NCBI GenBank assembly: GCA_037953625.1
Contig: CM075655.1
Coordinates: forward strand, 81,681,501-81,745,500
Length of the DNA: 64,000 nt
Origin: Crotalaria pallida
Lineage: Eukaryota; Streptophyta; Magnoliopsida; Fabales; Fabaceae
Reading direction: 5' to 3'
Numbering within the stretch: position 1 is the first letter of the stretch; every line of letters begins with the position of its first letter. The notes below the pieces were generated by a model, which was not told the DNA's origin, did no database searches, and was given only the letters and a program-made list of their open reading frames with translations. This document shows positions 45,661 through 57,265 of this stretch, piece by piece. The position numbers and the translations under genes were made by a program.

Positions 45661-45987
45661 ACTCGAGTGATTTTTAAAAGACTTGAGTAGAGTTCTAACA
45701 TACACTGAAATACTCGAGTGGTTCTTGGAAAGACTCGAGTAGATCTTAATTTTCTGCAAAATTAAAGTTTCAAGTCTTTCTGGAATACTTGAGTAGTTCA
45801 TGAAATACTCGAGTCTTCATCAACCCAGAAGACTCGAGTGGATCATGCACGACTCGAGTAGTTCATCAGAAGAGTATATTACAAGCATCAGTCAATACTC
45901 GAGTCATGGGTCAGAAACTCGAGTGTTGGTGCCACCAGATGCACTAGTGCGTCTGAAATACTCGAGTCTCAAGCCAAAGACTCGAGT
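45661..45987. repeat. ACTCGAGT palindrome cluster (A2 LTR)
   Basis: Ten exact ACTCGAGT and about two ACTTGAGT copies in 327 bp, at the place where A1 and A3 carry AATCGATTGTC. The flanking text is homologous (CACCAGATGCACTA here, CAGCAGATGCACTA in A1). The ACTTGAGT variants look like CpG to TpG decay. Confidence 0.85.
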
Positions 45988-46019
45988 GTTGACAGACAGA
46001 ATGTACTGACAAATGAGTT

Positions 46020-47020
46020 TTTACACACCATTTTCATTTCTACTCAAGTTTAATCAAAACCAAGCTTAACAGAGTTAACATTACATAAAATAAACATGTT
46101 CCAACCCAAGGATAACATCATATCACACTGAATTGATCTTGAGTGCCAATTATGCATAAAATCACATTTTCAACAACTTAACATATCAAATTCAATTCCA
46201 AACAGTTACAGCATGAAAATAACCTTGATATAGCTTGCATGCAACATTTAGAACTTGCTCTAAACAATTTTGACACTCAAATAGGCCTCCAAGCCAAGAA
46301 TCTAATTCAAGCTATGCCTATAGAGTCTCATGATGACTCTACACCTATAATACAATGAATTAAACTTATTCTAGTGAACAATTAGCTTCACCCTTACCTC
46401 TAAGTCGTGAATCAATAGGAAATTTCAGAGAATTTGGCTGGAACACTCTAACCCTCAAAACCCTTTGCATGCTGCCACATTTGAGCAGGGTCCAAAAACC
46501 ATAGATTTTGACATGTAAAAACAGTTTAGAAATTGGGGAATTTGGTTAAGAATTGTTCTCTGCAACAAGAACTAAAGGTAGGAATGAAATTGAGGTTCAT
46601 AGGGTTCATGAACTTACTAAAATCAGAGCTTGAAGTAAGCTCCAGACATCAGTTCCCATGTTTGACAGCAAAAACTCCCTATCTTTCGAGCTCCAATTCT
46701 TCCTCTACATGAACTCTCAGCTCTCAATCTTTATGTCTTTGTAAAGCTCAAGACGTGAGATTCACAATGGTGTATAATACTCAGCCTCACACTAAGAAAC
46801 GAAAGGGATTGAAGAAGACAAATTCAGAAACCCTAACTCTTGATTTCCAGAGCAATTCGACCAAATGGTCGATTTTCGTCAACAATTAGGTTTTTATTGC
46901 ATGAATCGTTGATCATGCAGGGCGACACGAAGCCCATTATCAAGCCTTCAAGTGATTTCGTGTCAAAGTTTGAGATTCGTTGAGTGCTGACTCATCAAAC
47001 GCACTAACGAGTTCAACACT
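46020..47020. other. A2 LTR body without genes
   Basis: Collinear with 6870-7890 of A1, though diverged. No ORF supported. Confidence 0.55.
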
Positions 47021-47321
47021 GACCAGAATACTCGAGTCTTTCCTGAAAAAATAAATATTTTAATTCCCTTTCCCTCCAAAATCTTTCTAATATTACTTCT
47101 AGGTCCCAAATCAGGGACTAATATACAAAAACCCTATTTTCACCTATTATTAATTATTAAAATATTTGTAATGTAGAAACACTTATCACAAGCACACACA
47201 TAATCACTTAATTAACTCTAAATTAATTATAAAAATAATATTTATAATTTAAGAAAATAATTCTGAATAACTTTTCATAATTGTCATTTCATTACATAAG
47301 GAAATGAAAATTTGGGGTGTT

Positions 47322-47324
<3 letters not shown>

Positions 47325-47377
<53 letters not shown>
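47325..47377. repeat. (AT)n microsatellite at the A2/F junction
   Basis: About 26 AT units, then GTGTATATGTGTGTATGTGTG. Confidence 0.95.
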
Positions 47378-47379
<2 letters not shown>

Positions 47380-49851
47380 TGTATATGTGTGTATGTGTGT
47401 GGTAGTGTGGTTGAATGCAAAGTTATTTATGTGATTTATATATGATGGTTGTTTGACCTTGTATGAGAATAATTGCAGTCATGATATTGATTTTTGATGA
47501 ATAAAGAATAAAAGGACTTTAAGTGTTTTGAAATAAACTAAAAAGTTATAGATGTTGTCCCAAATTAATTTGAAAAAGATCTTTTAAAAAGAAATTTAAT
47601 GATTTCTAAGATGTTAATTTTATAAGAGTTTGAATGAATTTAATAAAGGTTGTTTTGGAATTGTTTTCAAGTCTTAATAAAGATGTTTTGTCACACCTAA
47701 AATTTTATAGATTTGTTTTAGACTTGGAATCATCTGGATATTGGCAATGTGATTAGGAGTTATATAACGACCTATTGAAGTTAAAAGTGTTTTAAGGATG
47801 TTAAAAAATGTTTTCGAAATAAATTTATTAAGAATGATTTTACCGTAAGGGAAAAATGTTATAGTTTCAAGCACGAAAAGGAAGCGGGAACGGAGTATCG
47901 AATCTGCGTTCGAGGAGTACACTTGGGACATCTGCACGCTAGTTGAGGTGAGAGAGAAGCTTCCCTTAAACACCGTGGTATTTAGGTAACATATTAGGAC
48001 GTTCCAATCATCTCAAAGGTTGGACTCTGATCTCATTAAGCGGGGTAGTGTGATAGCAATTGTTTGCTTTGTTTGGCTATCCACACGAATAGCTGAGATC
48101 GGTTTATTGCTCATTACTTGGTTAAACATGTATGTATATATGTATGATTTATCTGAATTTAGTATGATGCCATGAAGTTTAAATTAGTTATGCATGATTC
48201 AACTGGTTATATATATGTTGTTATTATGCTCTGAGATATATCTATTGAGTTTTGATTCTGGTTGGAATTAAATAAGGCCAAAGAAGTTGAGAAATTGTTA
48301 TGAGATTAAGAATGACTTGAAAGTGTGATAATGTGGCAGAAAATCAAAGTAGCATAAAGAAAAGAAATGTGTTGCTTAAGACAAGTTGATGATGATAATG
48401 ATAATGAGACATAAAGATATTCTGAAAGCAATGAGAATGTGATAAATAAATGAAACATATTATGAGAAAAAGGAATTACGTGCTAAGATGAAATTAATGC
48501 TGATGAGAATGATGAGTAAAGATGTAAGAGATAAGTTGTGACTCTGTTTGGTGAAAGCTTGAATGAAGTGGTGCTAGCTCAAGGATGAGCTCACGGATTA
48601 AAGTCCGGAAAGTTAAAGTTTCAAAGTATGAATAGTTATGAATTGCTTCTGGTCCAAAGAGGTGCCCTTGGATCAATGCTTGTGGACCAACGTGTTGGTG
48701 AAGTTTATAAACTGTAACACTAAACCCGTGATAATAATTTCCGGAACAATACTTGTATCAAGTAACTTCTTGAGGAACACCTATGAGGCTATGACTTTTA
48801 GTCAGCCACGTGAGCTATGCTATTGCCGCGGTCGGCCAACCGTGTGAGCCTTAGCGGTGCCGTGGTGCCAAACGGATACTGGAACTCGAAGTCTTGTACA
48901 ATGTTATAGTTGGGGAACAACAGAGAAGTTGTTAGTGGTCAAGGCTTATCGAAGGGATGCACTAAGGATAAGTCGACCATAAGCCAAGGAATTAATTAAG
49001 ACTACAATAAGACTCTAAAAGACATTGACTAATGCGGTGAGTATGAGTGCGAAGTAGTGGAGAGGAAGATACCATGGGTATTTGCGGATACTCAGGAGGA
49101 GATTGTATTAGGGGAGGGCTAGGTCGGTGATACGTCAAGAAGTCTAGAGTACTAGTCTAGGCAGGATGAATTCCATATGTGACAGGGGAAGCCGGATCCT
49201 TGTCGTGGTAAGTCTTGCACCGGAACTAGAAACAGTACTGTCGCCCCCTAGATTGCAAATCTTGAACAGTGAGAGGGACTGGAACGAGGCTATGTAATGA
49301 TGTGATTTGTTTTATCTTCTGCAACTGTACCGGATTTTCTACAGTTCTATCAGTTTGAGTATTTTTGTGGAGACAGCTGTCAAGCCTGCGTGGTAAAGGT
49401 CCTGTACTCCTGTTTGCTTTCGACTAGGTATGGGTGGATTACCGAGGAGATGTAGACGTGTGTGCTAACCAACCTCCTCAATGATGACCAATTCCCCACA
49501 TCATTGAAGGATACGAAAATTCGGAACACTTAAATAAGAAAAGATAAATAATTTTGAATTATCCTGGAAAAGAAAAGAATGATAAGCTGGCTAAAGAAAT
49601 ATGTAAGTGAAAGGATGAAATGAGCTATGATGATGTTGATGTATTATGGATATTCATGATTATGAGGCTTTACTGATAATAATAAAAATGAGTATATATT
49701 TTGTGTTGCTTATACGCTATCTAATTATGTGATGTTGTTATGTCTTAATATCTTGCCTATTGTAAAACCACATCGTCGGCATTTATTGTTTGGGGTTGCT
49801 TACTCTATCTTGTATGTCTGTTTTGTTTGAATAAAATATTGGAAATTATAG
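47378..49851. other. Right-hand body of LTR F
   Basis: Non-coding. Small inverted repeats at 48687-48698 (CCAAC-GT-GTTGG), 48702-48713 (AGTTTATAAACT) and 48792-48804 (TGACT-TTT-AGTCA) make a hairpin region like those of the other LTRs. Confidence 0.5.
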
Positions 49852-50061
49852 ATGGAAAACATTGCAAATTTTATTTTCACGCGGGATATAGGCGCATCTC
49901 CATTGAAAGGAGATAATATATCTATGACTGTCTACGTAGAGTTAGCGATAGTACCGGACCGTGAAAGAAAGGAAACCGAGGAGGCATCTAGGACTCTACA
50001 GAAAGACAAGGAAAGTTTGAATGAGGACTCTGAGGTACTATCAGATGCTGATACGAGATAA
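49852..50061 (+). CDS. Small acidic ORF near the end of LTR F, 69 aa
   Basis: Starts MENIANFIFTRDIGASPLKG, then a hydrophobic stretch (VYVELAIV) and a Glu/Asp/Ser-rich tail. After the TAA at 50059 the same frame stays open for about 18 acidic residues to a TAA near 50119. It is sense to F and in the same relative place as the family-A LTR ORFs, which also end acidic. I see no clear sequence homology between them. Whether it is translated is unknown. Confidence 0.3.
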   Translation: MENIANFIFTRDIGASPLKGDNISMTVYVELAIVPDRERKETEEASRTLQKDKESLNEDSEVLSDADTR

Positions 50062-51070
50062 TGCCATAGTGATGAAGAATGGTGCCCTGGTCCTGAGGAC
50101 TACTCCACGGATGAAGACTAATAGTCAGACTTAGTGAATAGGTATTCCCCTTTATCGCATTGTAACCACTGCAAGTACTTAGATACCATTGTGTACCACA
50201 ATGCGCCCCTTAATGATGTATGACTTTTCAGAACCAAGACTTTTATGAAATAAGAAATCAATATATTTTCGGGATGAGAATTATAAGTTTCAAAGTGCGA
50301 TGCGAAGTAACATCTCGGTTTGGAACTTTAAGTATAACTTGTGATATGGGGATATAATTTTTATGAAATGTTTTTGAACTTAAAGATTCTCATATCCATG
50401 TTATCATGTAAAAAAAATTTTCCCAAATTTTCACTATATTATATTAAATAAATTACATTTTTAATGTTGCCAAAATCGGGGTGTTACAGGGAGAAGAGAG
50501 GATGACACTTGGGACCTTGAGGATGATGATGGATGGCCACAAGAACTTGAGGTTTCAAGGTTTCAATTCATGGATTGAGTGTTCTTGGGGTTGGGGAAGA
50601 AGAAGTATCGAGTTTGGGATGAAAGGGGGGCTTAATCGCCCTTTATTTTTTTCATTTCAGCAGCGTGTTAATCGATTAACCCATTAGTTAATTGATTAAG
50701 CAGCTTAGTTTTTCATTCCCTGCACTTCAAAGTGTCATATCTCCTTCGTTACCCTTCGGATCTTGCTCAAATTTGAAAGCAAGCTTCCCTACATACTAAT
50801 ACTCACATCCAATGGTGGAATTTGTGTTTAGAGTTGTAAATATTTTATTTTAAATTTCCCAATATAGGGTGTTTATAACACCGAAAACATCGATTTTAAC
50901 ACTCGTTTGGTCTTCTTTAAATGTCTTTTCCGATGCCAATGCTCCTTGACTCCTTTATGGCACTCAAAGAACTCCTAATCCATCATTTTAAATCCTTTTT
51001 AGAATAATCCTTACTTCCAAATCTTATCATTATTCTAATTACTCGTGGAATAAAAATTCGGGATGTTACA

Positions 51071-52012
51071 CATTATCTGATAATCGATTGTCACATCGTT
51101 ATAATCGATTGTCATATCAGCAGATGCACTAAAACTGAGGTTTTCACATACCATTTTTAATTCCACTGTGAATTAACCAAAACCAAGTTTAAACAGAACA
51201 ATATTATCATCAAATAGACATGTTCAACCACAGAAATCAACAAGTTTCATAGAGATTTCATATACATATCCATTTATGCATTAAAACCATTAAATCAACA
51301 ACTCGTGATATCAAATCATTATATACTCAATTATTTCATGAATTCAGAATTTAAAGACCTTACATGCATCAAAAGAAACTAGCTCAACTCAAGTATAGAG
51401 CACAATTTGGTCTCCAAACCAAAAACCTATTTCAAATAAGCCTTTTAGAGCCTCTTGGTGGCTCTCTACATAAAATCACATACTTTAAACTCTAACTAGT
51501 GTACGAATAGCTTTCCCCTTACCTTACATATGCGTTCCAACATAAACTTGTGAAAGATTTGTTCCAAAACTCTCAGACCACTAAAGAGAGTCACATGCAG
51601 AACCGTTTCAACAGGGGTTCAAAACCAGAATTTTTGACCAATCAAACATGCATAAGAATTGGGGAAAATGGTTAGGTTTTATTCTCTGCAACATGCACAA
51701 GATAATGGAACAAGTTTGAAATCAAAAGGGTTCATGAGCTTACCAAAATCAAGGCTTCAAGTACGCTCCAGAACTCAGATTTTCGTTTCTGCAGATTTGG
51801 AACTCCAACTTTGAAGACTCGATTCTCCTAGCACACACACTCTTGGCTCACGATTTTTTTAGCACTACAAAGCTTGAAATCTAAGCTTTGCAATGGTGTA
51901 TAATATGTGGGTTGTGTTCTGAATTAAATGAGAACGAGAGAGGGCAAATTAAGAACCCTAACTTAGAGAAAACACATGCAACTCTTTAGAAATTGGCCAA
52001 AATTGTGGGAAT
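51071..52012 (-). repeat. Family-A LTR fragment A3
   Basis: Closely similar to 6808-7735 of A1 (by eye mid-90s percent), including two AATCGATTGTC copies. It is cut on the left by element B and on the right at AAATTGGCCAAA. Orientation and closeness fit a remnant of the A1 5' LTR. Confidence 0.75.
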
Positions 52013-52525
52013 TGAAAAATTTAATTAATATTGTTATTTGCATTGAAACTATAACATTTGGTGAATATTTTGAAAATTTCCTTATAATAATATATTGAAA
52101 AGAGGCAAAGTAGAAAATTATTTTCCATTTCCCATGAGTGAATAAGGGAAACTTTTGGAAAAGATTAATTAATTGAGTTGAATAATCGAAAAGTGTGCTT
52201 ATAAATAAAATTTAAAAAGTTATCAAGATATGCTACCAAAGGGAGTAATATAAATTTGTTAAAAATATTGTCTCAAATCAAGGTTATAATATTGAGTGAA
52301 AACAGTATAGTGTTATCATTGAATAATTATAATATTTGAAAGATGTATTAAATTATTTCTTGATGATTTGTTAGAAAATACATTAATTTGTCTTTTGTTC
52401 TTTTTTTGAATGATTTTTTGTTTTATGTGTTATCCGCCTTTTATCTTATCATCATGCTAGAAGATTAATTCCTTGAAAGTAGTTAATCTTGCGCTCTCAA
52501 CTATTACTCTTTTCATGAATGGAAC
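52013..52525. other. AT-rich flank
   Basis: No ORF, repeat or element recognised. Confidence 0.4.
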
Positions 52526-52535
52526 ATTGATTATC

Positions 52536-52904
52536 GATAAAATTGTTATTTTGGTTCTCGACATTGCAAGGCGGTTTCACTTTTATCCATGAGATTTTGA
52601 AATTTTCTCTTCAGTCCCTGAGATTGTCAAACGTTACTCATCTTAGACTCACGTGGATCATTAGCAGTCATCTCAAGGATGTAACTAAAATAGATTTAGT
52701 AATCTCAGAGATCAAATTGAATTAAATGTTTACTTCGTATAAGTTAAGGATTAAACTAAAAGATGAATTAAACGACATCACTTCCTAAGGACTAACAATG
52801 CTAACGTTTTACAATCTTGGGAACTAAAAAAAATTTCGAAATCTCAATGACGAAAGTAAAACCACTGTACAATTGCGATGACCAAATAAAATGACAATTT
52901 TGTC
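52536..52904. mobile_element. Mutator-type MITE, 369 bp
   Basis: Long terminal inverted repeats start GATAAAATTGTTATTTTGGT (left) and GACAAAATTGTCATTTTATT (right, reversed) and extend over about 120 bp each. ATTGATTATC flanks it at 52526-52535 and 52905-52914. A 9-10 bp target duplication points to a MULE-derived element. No transposase. Confidence 0.75.
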
Positions 52905-52914
52905 ATTGATTATC

Positions 52915-53601
52915 CCTTAAAGACCATAAACATGCCTTTGCCACTACCCTTGATATTTGTGTGTTTGGACAAAAAATGATAGATATACCTACAAACTCAT
53001 TTTATAAACAAGTTTACACCATAAAGAAAGTGTCATGTATCAGCGTTTAGAGGCACCCAATAGAGTCTTAATATCAGACTTTAATACATTAGCATTACAT
53101 CATCATTTTGCTATAAAACACATCTTTAGACTTTTCATATCTTTCACCATATCAGTTAATTGACACTCACAAGACTCATGCATCATTGTTACATTATCAT
53201 GTATTTAATGATGTTAATTACCTACTATTTCTAAAATTAATCCCAAATATTTTTTTTTATCACAACAATATTTATAAATTTCCAAATATATATGTATGTA
53301 TTCAAAGAATATTTAAAAATTAAAGTATTCAATTTTGTGTTAAAAAATGTGTCATAACCATTTTTATAAGAAAAAAAAGTATTGCAATATAAATTTCAAT
53401 AGCTCTATGTTTTTTATAGATTCTTTTTTTAATTTTTTTTATATATTTATATCTATATTTATATTTATTTTTTTACATAATAACACTTAATATTTAAGAA
53501 TAAAATACAAAATTATATATTAAAAAATATTAATATTTACTATTTTAAAAAACAATATTAATGTTTATTTATTATTAATTTATACATTATTATTCATTGT
53601 T
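52915..53601. other. AT-rich flank
   Basis: Very AT-rich, with TTTATATT-type low complexity at 53400-53640. No gene. Confidence 0.4.
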
Positions 53602-53731
53602 ATTATTATTTATTTAGTTGTAATTATTATTATTTTTTTTGTAGAAGAAAAAATCTATTACCACGTGCTAGAAAAATACATCAATCCATCACTAGAAACA
53701 ATTTCACTGCCACCTTCTAGGAAGGGTTCTC

Positions 53732-56700
53732 CTAATGATAAAAGTCCTTAATTTCTAGCAAAATTCTATCCACTATGGTCTTATTTGGCCACATCCTAAA
53801 ATTCTTAAAACAAAAGAAAACCCTATAAGCTATCTCTTTTTTAATTAAATTAAATCTATAGTCAGGGGATCTAGATACATTTGAGAAGGTCCTTTCATTT
53901 CTTTCACTCCACGTGTGGTACACCACAGCTGCCAACAAAGCCCAGATCAGATTCCTCTTCCACTTCCGTCCTCCAGCATACAGTACCCATCTCCTCCATC
54001 TGCTCAGAGCCACTGGAAATCGACGGAGACCAATCCATTCTCCACACAAGTTCATAACTTCTCGCTCCAGCAGCAGCTAAAGAACAGATGCTGCAAAGAC
54101 TCACCGGAATCAAGGCAAAGACTGCAATGATTCGATAAGTACAACCATGTTAATTTATCCCTTGTTTGCAATTTTCCATGTGAAAGTAGCCATAGAATGA
54201 ATTGATGCTTAGGAATAGACAGCCGATTCCACATGACTTTAGCCAATCGAAATCTGGGTTGATTCCCTGCATGGAATTGATACCTAGAGCTGATGGTGTA
54301 GACACCATTTGGGCATGCATGCCAACGATTATTCACAAAACCCAATCTTAACTTATCTCTCACCTTCAGAAGACATTTCCAGTGCCAACTCTGACCTGGG
54401 ATCCACACACAATCCCAAACAGAGTTATCCTTAATGTAGTAGCTGTGAATCCAACGCACCCATAGGCAGTCCTTCTTCTCAGATAGATTCCAAATCTGCT
54501 TTCCAAGGGCAGCTAAATTCCATAGGCCACAGTGCTTTATACCCAGCCCACCACTCTTTTTCGACAAGCATACTGTTTTCCAGGCCAACTTGGTTTGATA
54601 GGATCCATATTCTGTAGTGCCCCATAGGAACATACGACACTGTCTCTCAATTTCCTTAATAATAGAGGAAGGGATTATGAACACAGAAGCCCAGTAGACA
54701 TGAAAGCTCATGAGCACAAAGTTAATTAGACATAGACGAGCTTGATAAGAGAGATTTCTGGATCTCCAGTATACAATGCTTCTCATAACCTTATCCACCA
54801 GAACCTTACAAGTAGATGCCTTCCATTTCTTAGAAGAGAGAGGAATACCCAGATATTTACAAGGAAAATGGCCTAGCTGAAACCCAGTCATAGACAAAAT
54901 AAGCTCCTCAGTAGCAGTGGACGTGCCTGCCATGAAAATATGAGACTTTTCATGGCTGACATGCAATCCAGACCAGCTAGAGAACTCCTGCAGAGCCTTC
55001 ACCAAAGGCCTAATACTGGCTGGATGAGCTTTGCAGAAGATCATAAGATCATCTGCAAATGCCAAATTGACCAGTCTCAAATCTTTGCAAGCAGGATGAA
55101 ATCTAAAATTTCTATCATAAGCAGCAAGGCTGAGGCTTCTTGTCAATATTTCCATAGTGAGAACAAAAAGAAGGGGTAGGATCCCCCTACCTTATGCCCC
55201 TGGATCCACAGAACCTTTGCCCCTGATCACCATTTATAACAATAGAATAAGAAACAGTTCTAATGCACATCATCACCCAGTTGACAAATTTAGTAGGGAA
55301 TTTTAAAGAGATAAGCATAGTCTCAATAAAATTCCATTCTAAAGTGTCATATGCCTTTCTAATATCTAGCTTCATCATACATCTAGGAGACACCCTCCTT
55401 CTTCCATACAATCTGACCAACTCTTGAGATAGTAGAATATTGTGTAAAATATTCCTATCCTTGATGAATGCTGTTTGGTTATCCTGGACCAGAGTAGGTA
55501 AAACTCCTGCTAACCTGCTACTAATAATCTTGGATATACATTTGTAAATTGTAGAGCAGCATGCAATAGGTCTAAACTGATGAACCATTAGAGGAGCATC
55601 AATTTTAGGAATCATAACTAGATTAGTATGGTTCACTTCCCTAAGGAGGTTACCTGATTCAAAGAACTCCTTGATAGCCTGACACATATCCTGTCCAACT
55701 CTGGCCCATGAAGCTTGGAAAAAACCTGATCCATACCCATCAGGTCCAGGTGATTTTTTTTTATCAATGGCAAACAGAGCTTCCTTAATTTCCTCATTTG
55801 AAATAGGTCTGATAAGATGCAACTGCTGATCCCTTGTCAAACAAGTTCCTTGATCCACAACATTGTGCCCAAACATCTGACCTCTACTTCTTGAAAGAAA
55901 GAGATTCTGATAAAATTCCTCAAAACATTTCTGAATGCCTTCTTGCTCATTAACTAGTTCATTCCTGTCATTTAAGACTATAACAATCCTGTTATGGTAA
56001 TGCCTCCGCCCGATAGAATCATGGAAAAGTTTTGTGTTGTTGTCTTCATCCTTCAGCCAACCAATCTTTGCCTTCTGTTGAAGGAAAGAAATAGCATCCT
56101 TCTGAACTTGGTTATACTGGGAAGAGATTTCCTTTTCAGCCTGCTGCAAAATAGGATCCATAGGGCTCAAAGCCAAATTAGATTGCACAAACTCTAATTT
56201 GTCTCTTAGCTCAGCTTCTCTGATGTCAACATTTCTAAAGTTTAGCTTGTTGAACCTAGCTAAAGGACCTTTAAGTTCCTTAAGCCTCTTACATAATTTA
56301 AACATGATGCTCCCTTGGAGATGTCTCTGCCAATTGGATTCTACTAGCTGAATAAAGTCTTTATGGTTGGCCCACATATTGAAAAATTTAAAAGAACGTC
56401 TTGCATACCTCTCCTAAGTCCCCCAATCTATTATAATAGCTGAATGGTCAGATAGTCCAGGATTAGTAAAGGTCACTGAGAAAAGGGACCAAACCCTACA
56501 CCATTCCACATTCACCATAGCTCTGTCCAGTTTTGAAATGATTCTGTCTCCACCTGTTTGCTTATTACACCAGGTGTAAAAGCATCCAGAGTAGTGCATA
56601 TCCATTAACCCACAGGCATCCACACAGATTTGAAATTCACTGGTACTGTTATTCTCAACTGGGTTTCCTCCTATCTTCTCTTGATGATTCAGGCAAGTGT

Positions 56701-57127
56701 TGAAATCTCCTAGAACAAGCCAGGGAATTTTCACACAGCTTTGAATCCCACATAAGACCTGCCATAATTCTCTCCTTTCATAATGGTCATTTGCAGCATA
56801 AACGAAAGTGGCAAAAAATTCCTGTTAATTTTGAATCATAGTAACATGACAATGCACATACTGTGATGATCTGGCTACAATAGTAACATCATAAATATCT
56901 CTCCTCCACATAACCCAAATCCTACCAATCGAACACACATCTAAATTAATGAAAGAACCCCATCCATTAGCAATTTTATTCTGAGTCTGTTGGAAACTCT
57001 CATTTCTCAACTTATTTTCAAGTAAAGCAAAAAGACCAATCTTGTACTTACTATACAATTCAAGAAAATGTTTTTGTTTTCGAGGGTGGTTCAACCCTCG
57101 AGTGTTCCAAGCTCCTATTTTATCCAT
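53732..57127 (-). pseudogene. LINE ORF2: endonuclease, RT, zf-RVT
   Basis: Start MDKIGAWNTRGLN at 57127. The endonuclease is readable to 56414 (LVLGDFNTCL, LSDHSAIII), with one TAA at 56825. After a TAG at 56414 the same frame continues through the RT N-terminal part (KKKSPGPDGYGSGFF, FRPIACCSTIYK, MMKLDIRKAYDTLEW). A TAG at 55187, apparently replacing Gln before GDP, and a one-base frameshift near 55165 precede VNLAFADDLMIF, where the catalytic FADD is intact. The zf-RVT region (LSIPKHQFILWLLSHGKL, CSLCLDSGESLQHLFFSC) ends at 54052. A further frameshift leads to the C-terminus (TWSERNERTF). It cannot be translated as one protein. Confidence 0.85.
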
Positions 57128-57265
57128 GCGGAGGATGGACCTCCCCCCTTTGAATTTCCAAAGCTTTCTGTTGGGCCTTGCTTCTTGTAGTCACAGTAAC
57201 CCAACCCTCATTTCCACCCATTGTCTGACCCTCATTTTGCAAGCCACTATCCTCTGTACTTGTTC

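Larger units (their letters stand above)
38237..47324 (-). mobile_element. Chromovirus A2 (family A), 5' half only
   Basis: In minus order: 5' LTR (47324-40221, with solo LTR G inside), PBS, gag, protease and the start of RT, then a break at about 38237. Integrase and 3' LTR are missing. It is a sister of A1: zinc knuckles, protease and LTR ORF are all homologous. The right edge abuts an (AT)n tract, probably the insertion site in F. Confidence 0.8.
40221..47324 (-). repeat. 5' LTR of A2, about 3.48 kb without solo LTR G
   Basis: Starts (minus) TGTAACACCCC at 47324 and ends TGAGTGTCACA at 40221. Sequence on both sides of G joins collinearly with the A1 LTR. Order: ACTCGAGT at 47030, AACCCTAA leader box near 46850, ACTCGAGT cluster, hairpin array, ORF. 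An (AT)n tract lies at 40505-40536. Confidence 0.8.
34748..50488 (+). mobile_element. Gypsy LTR insertion F, interrupted by A2
   Basis: It starts TGTGACATCCCGC and ends GGGGTGTTACA, with GGGAG at 34743-34747 and 50489-50493, so both ends belong to one insertion. The pieces outside A2 (34748-38236 and 47325-50488) sum to about 6.65 kb. TATAAATA at 35835 and a GAGA-rich leader (35930-35985) set the plus orientation. It is either a very long solo LTR or an element deleted in its middle. I see no gag or pol of its own. Confidence 0.6.
29243..51070 (-). mobile_element. Gypsy element B, internally reduced, host of the F/A2/G nest
   Basis: In minus order: 5' LTR (51070-50494 plus 34747-32712), tRNA-iMet PBS, broken gag, about 1.8 kb without recognisable pol, PPT (29655-29670) and a truncated 3' LTR (29654-29243). 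Both LTRs share the start TGTAACATCCCGAATTTT and the TTAATCGATTAA pair. No RT or integrase remains. It was inserted into family-A LTR sequence (A3) on its right. Confidence 0.7.
32712..51070 (-). repeat. 5' LTR of B, split by F (32712-34747 and 50494-51070)
   Basis: Together about 2.6 kb. The left piece starts TGTAACACTCTCAC, homologous to the end of solo LTR G at 41305. The right piece ends GGGATGTTACA at 51070 and matches the B 3' LTR. The break is marked by GGGAG on both sides of F. TTAATCGATTAA (50668) is intact and its partner has decayed to TTAATTGATTAA (50688). Confidence 0.75.
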
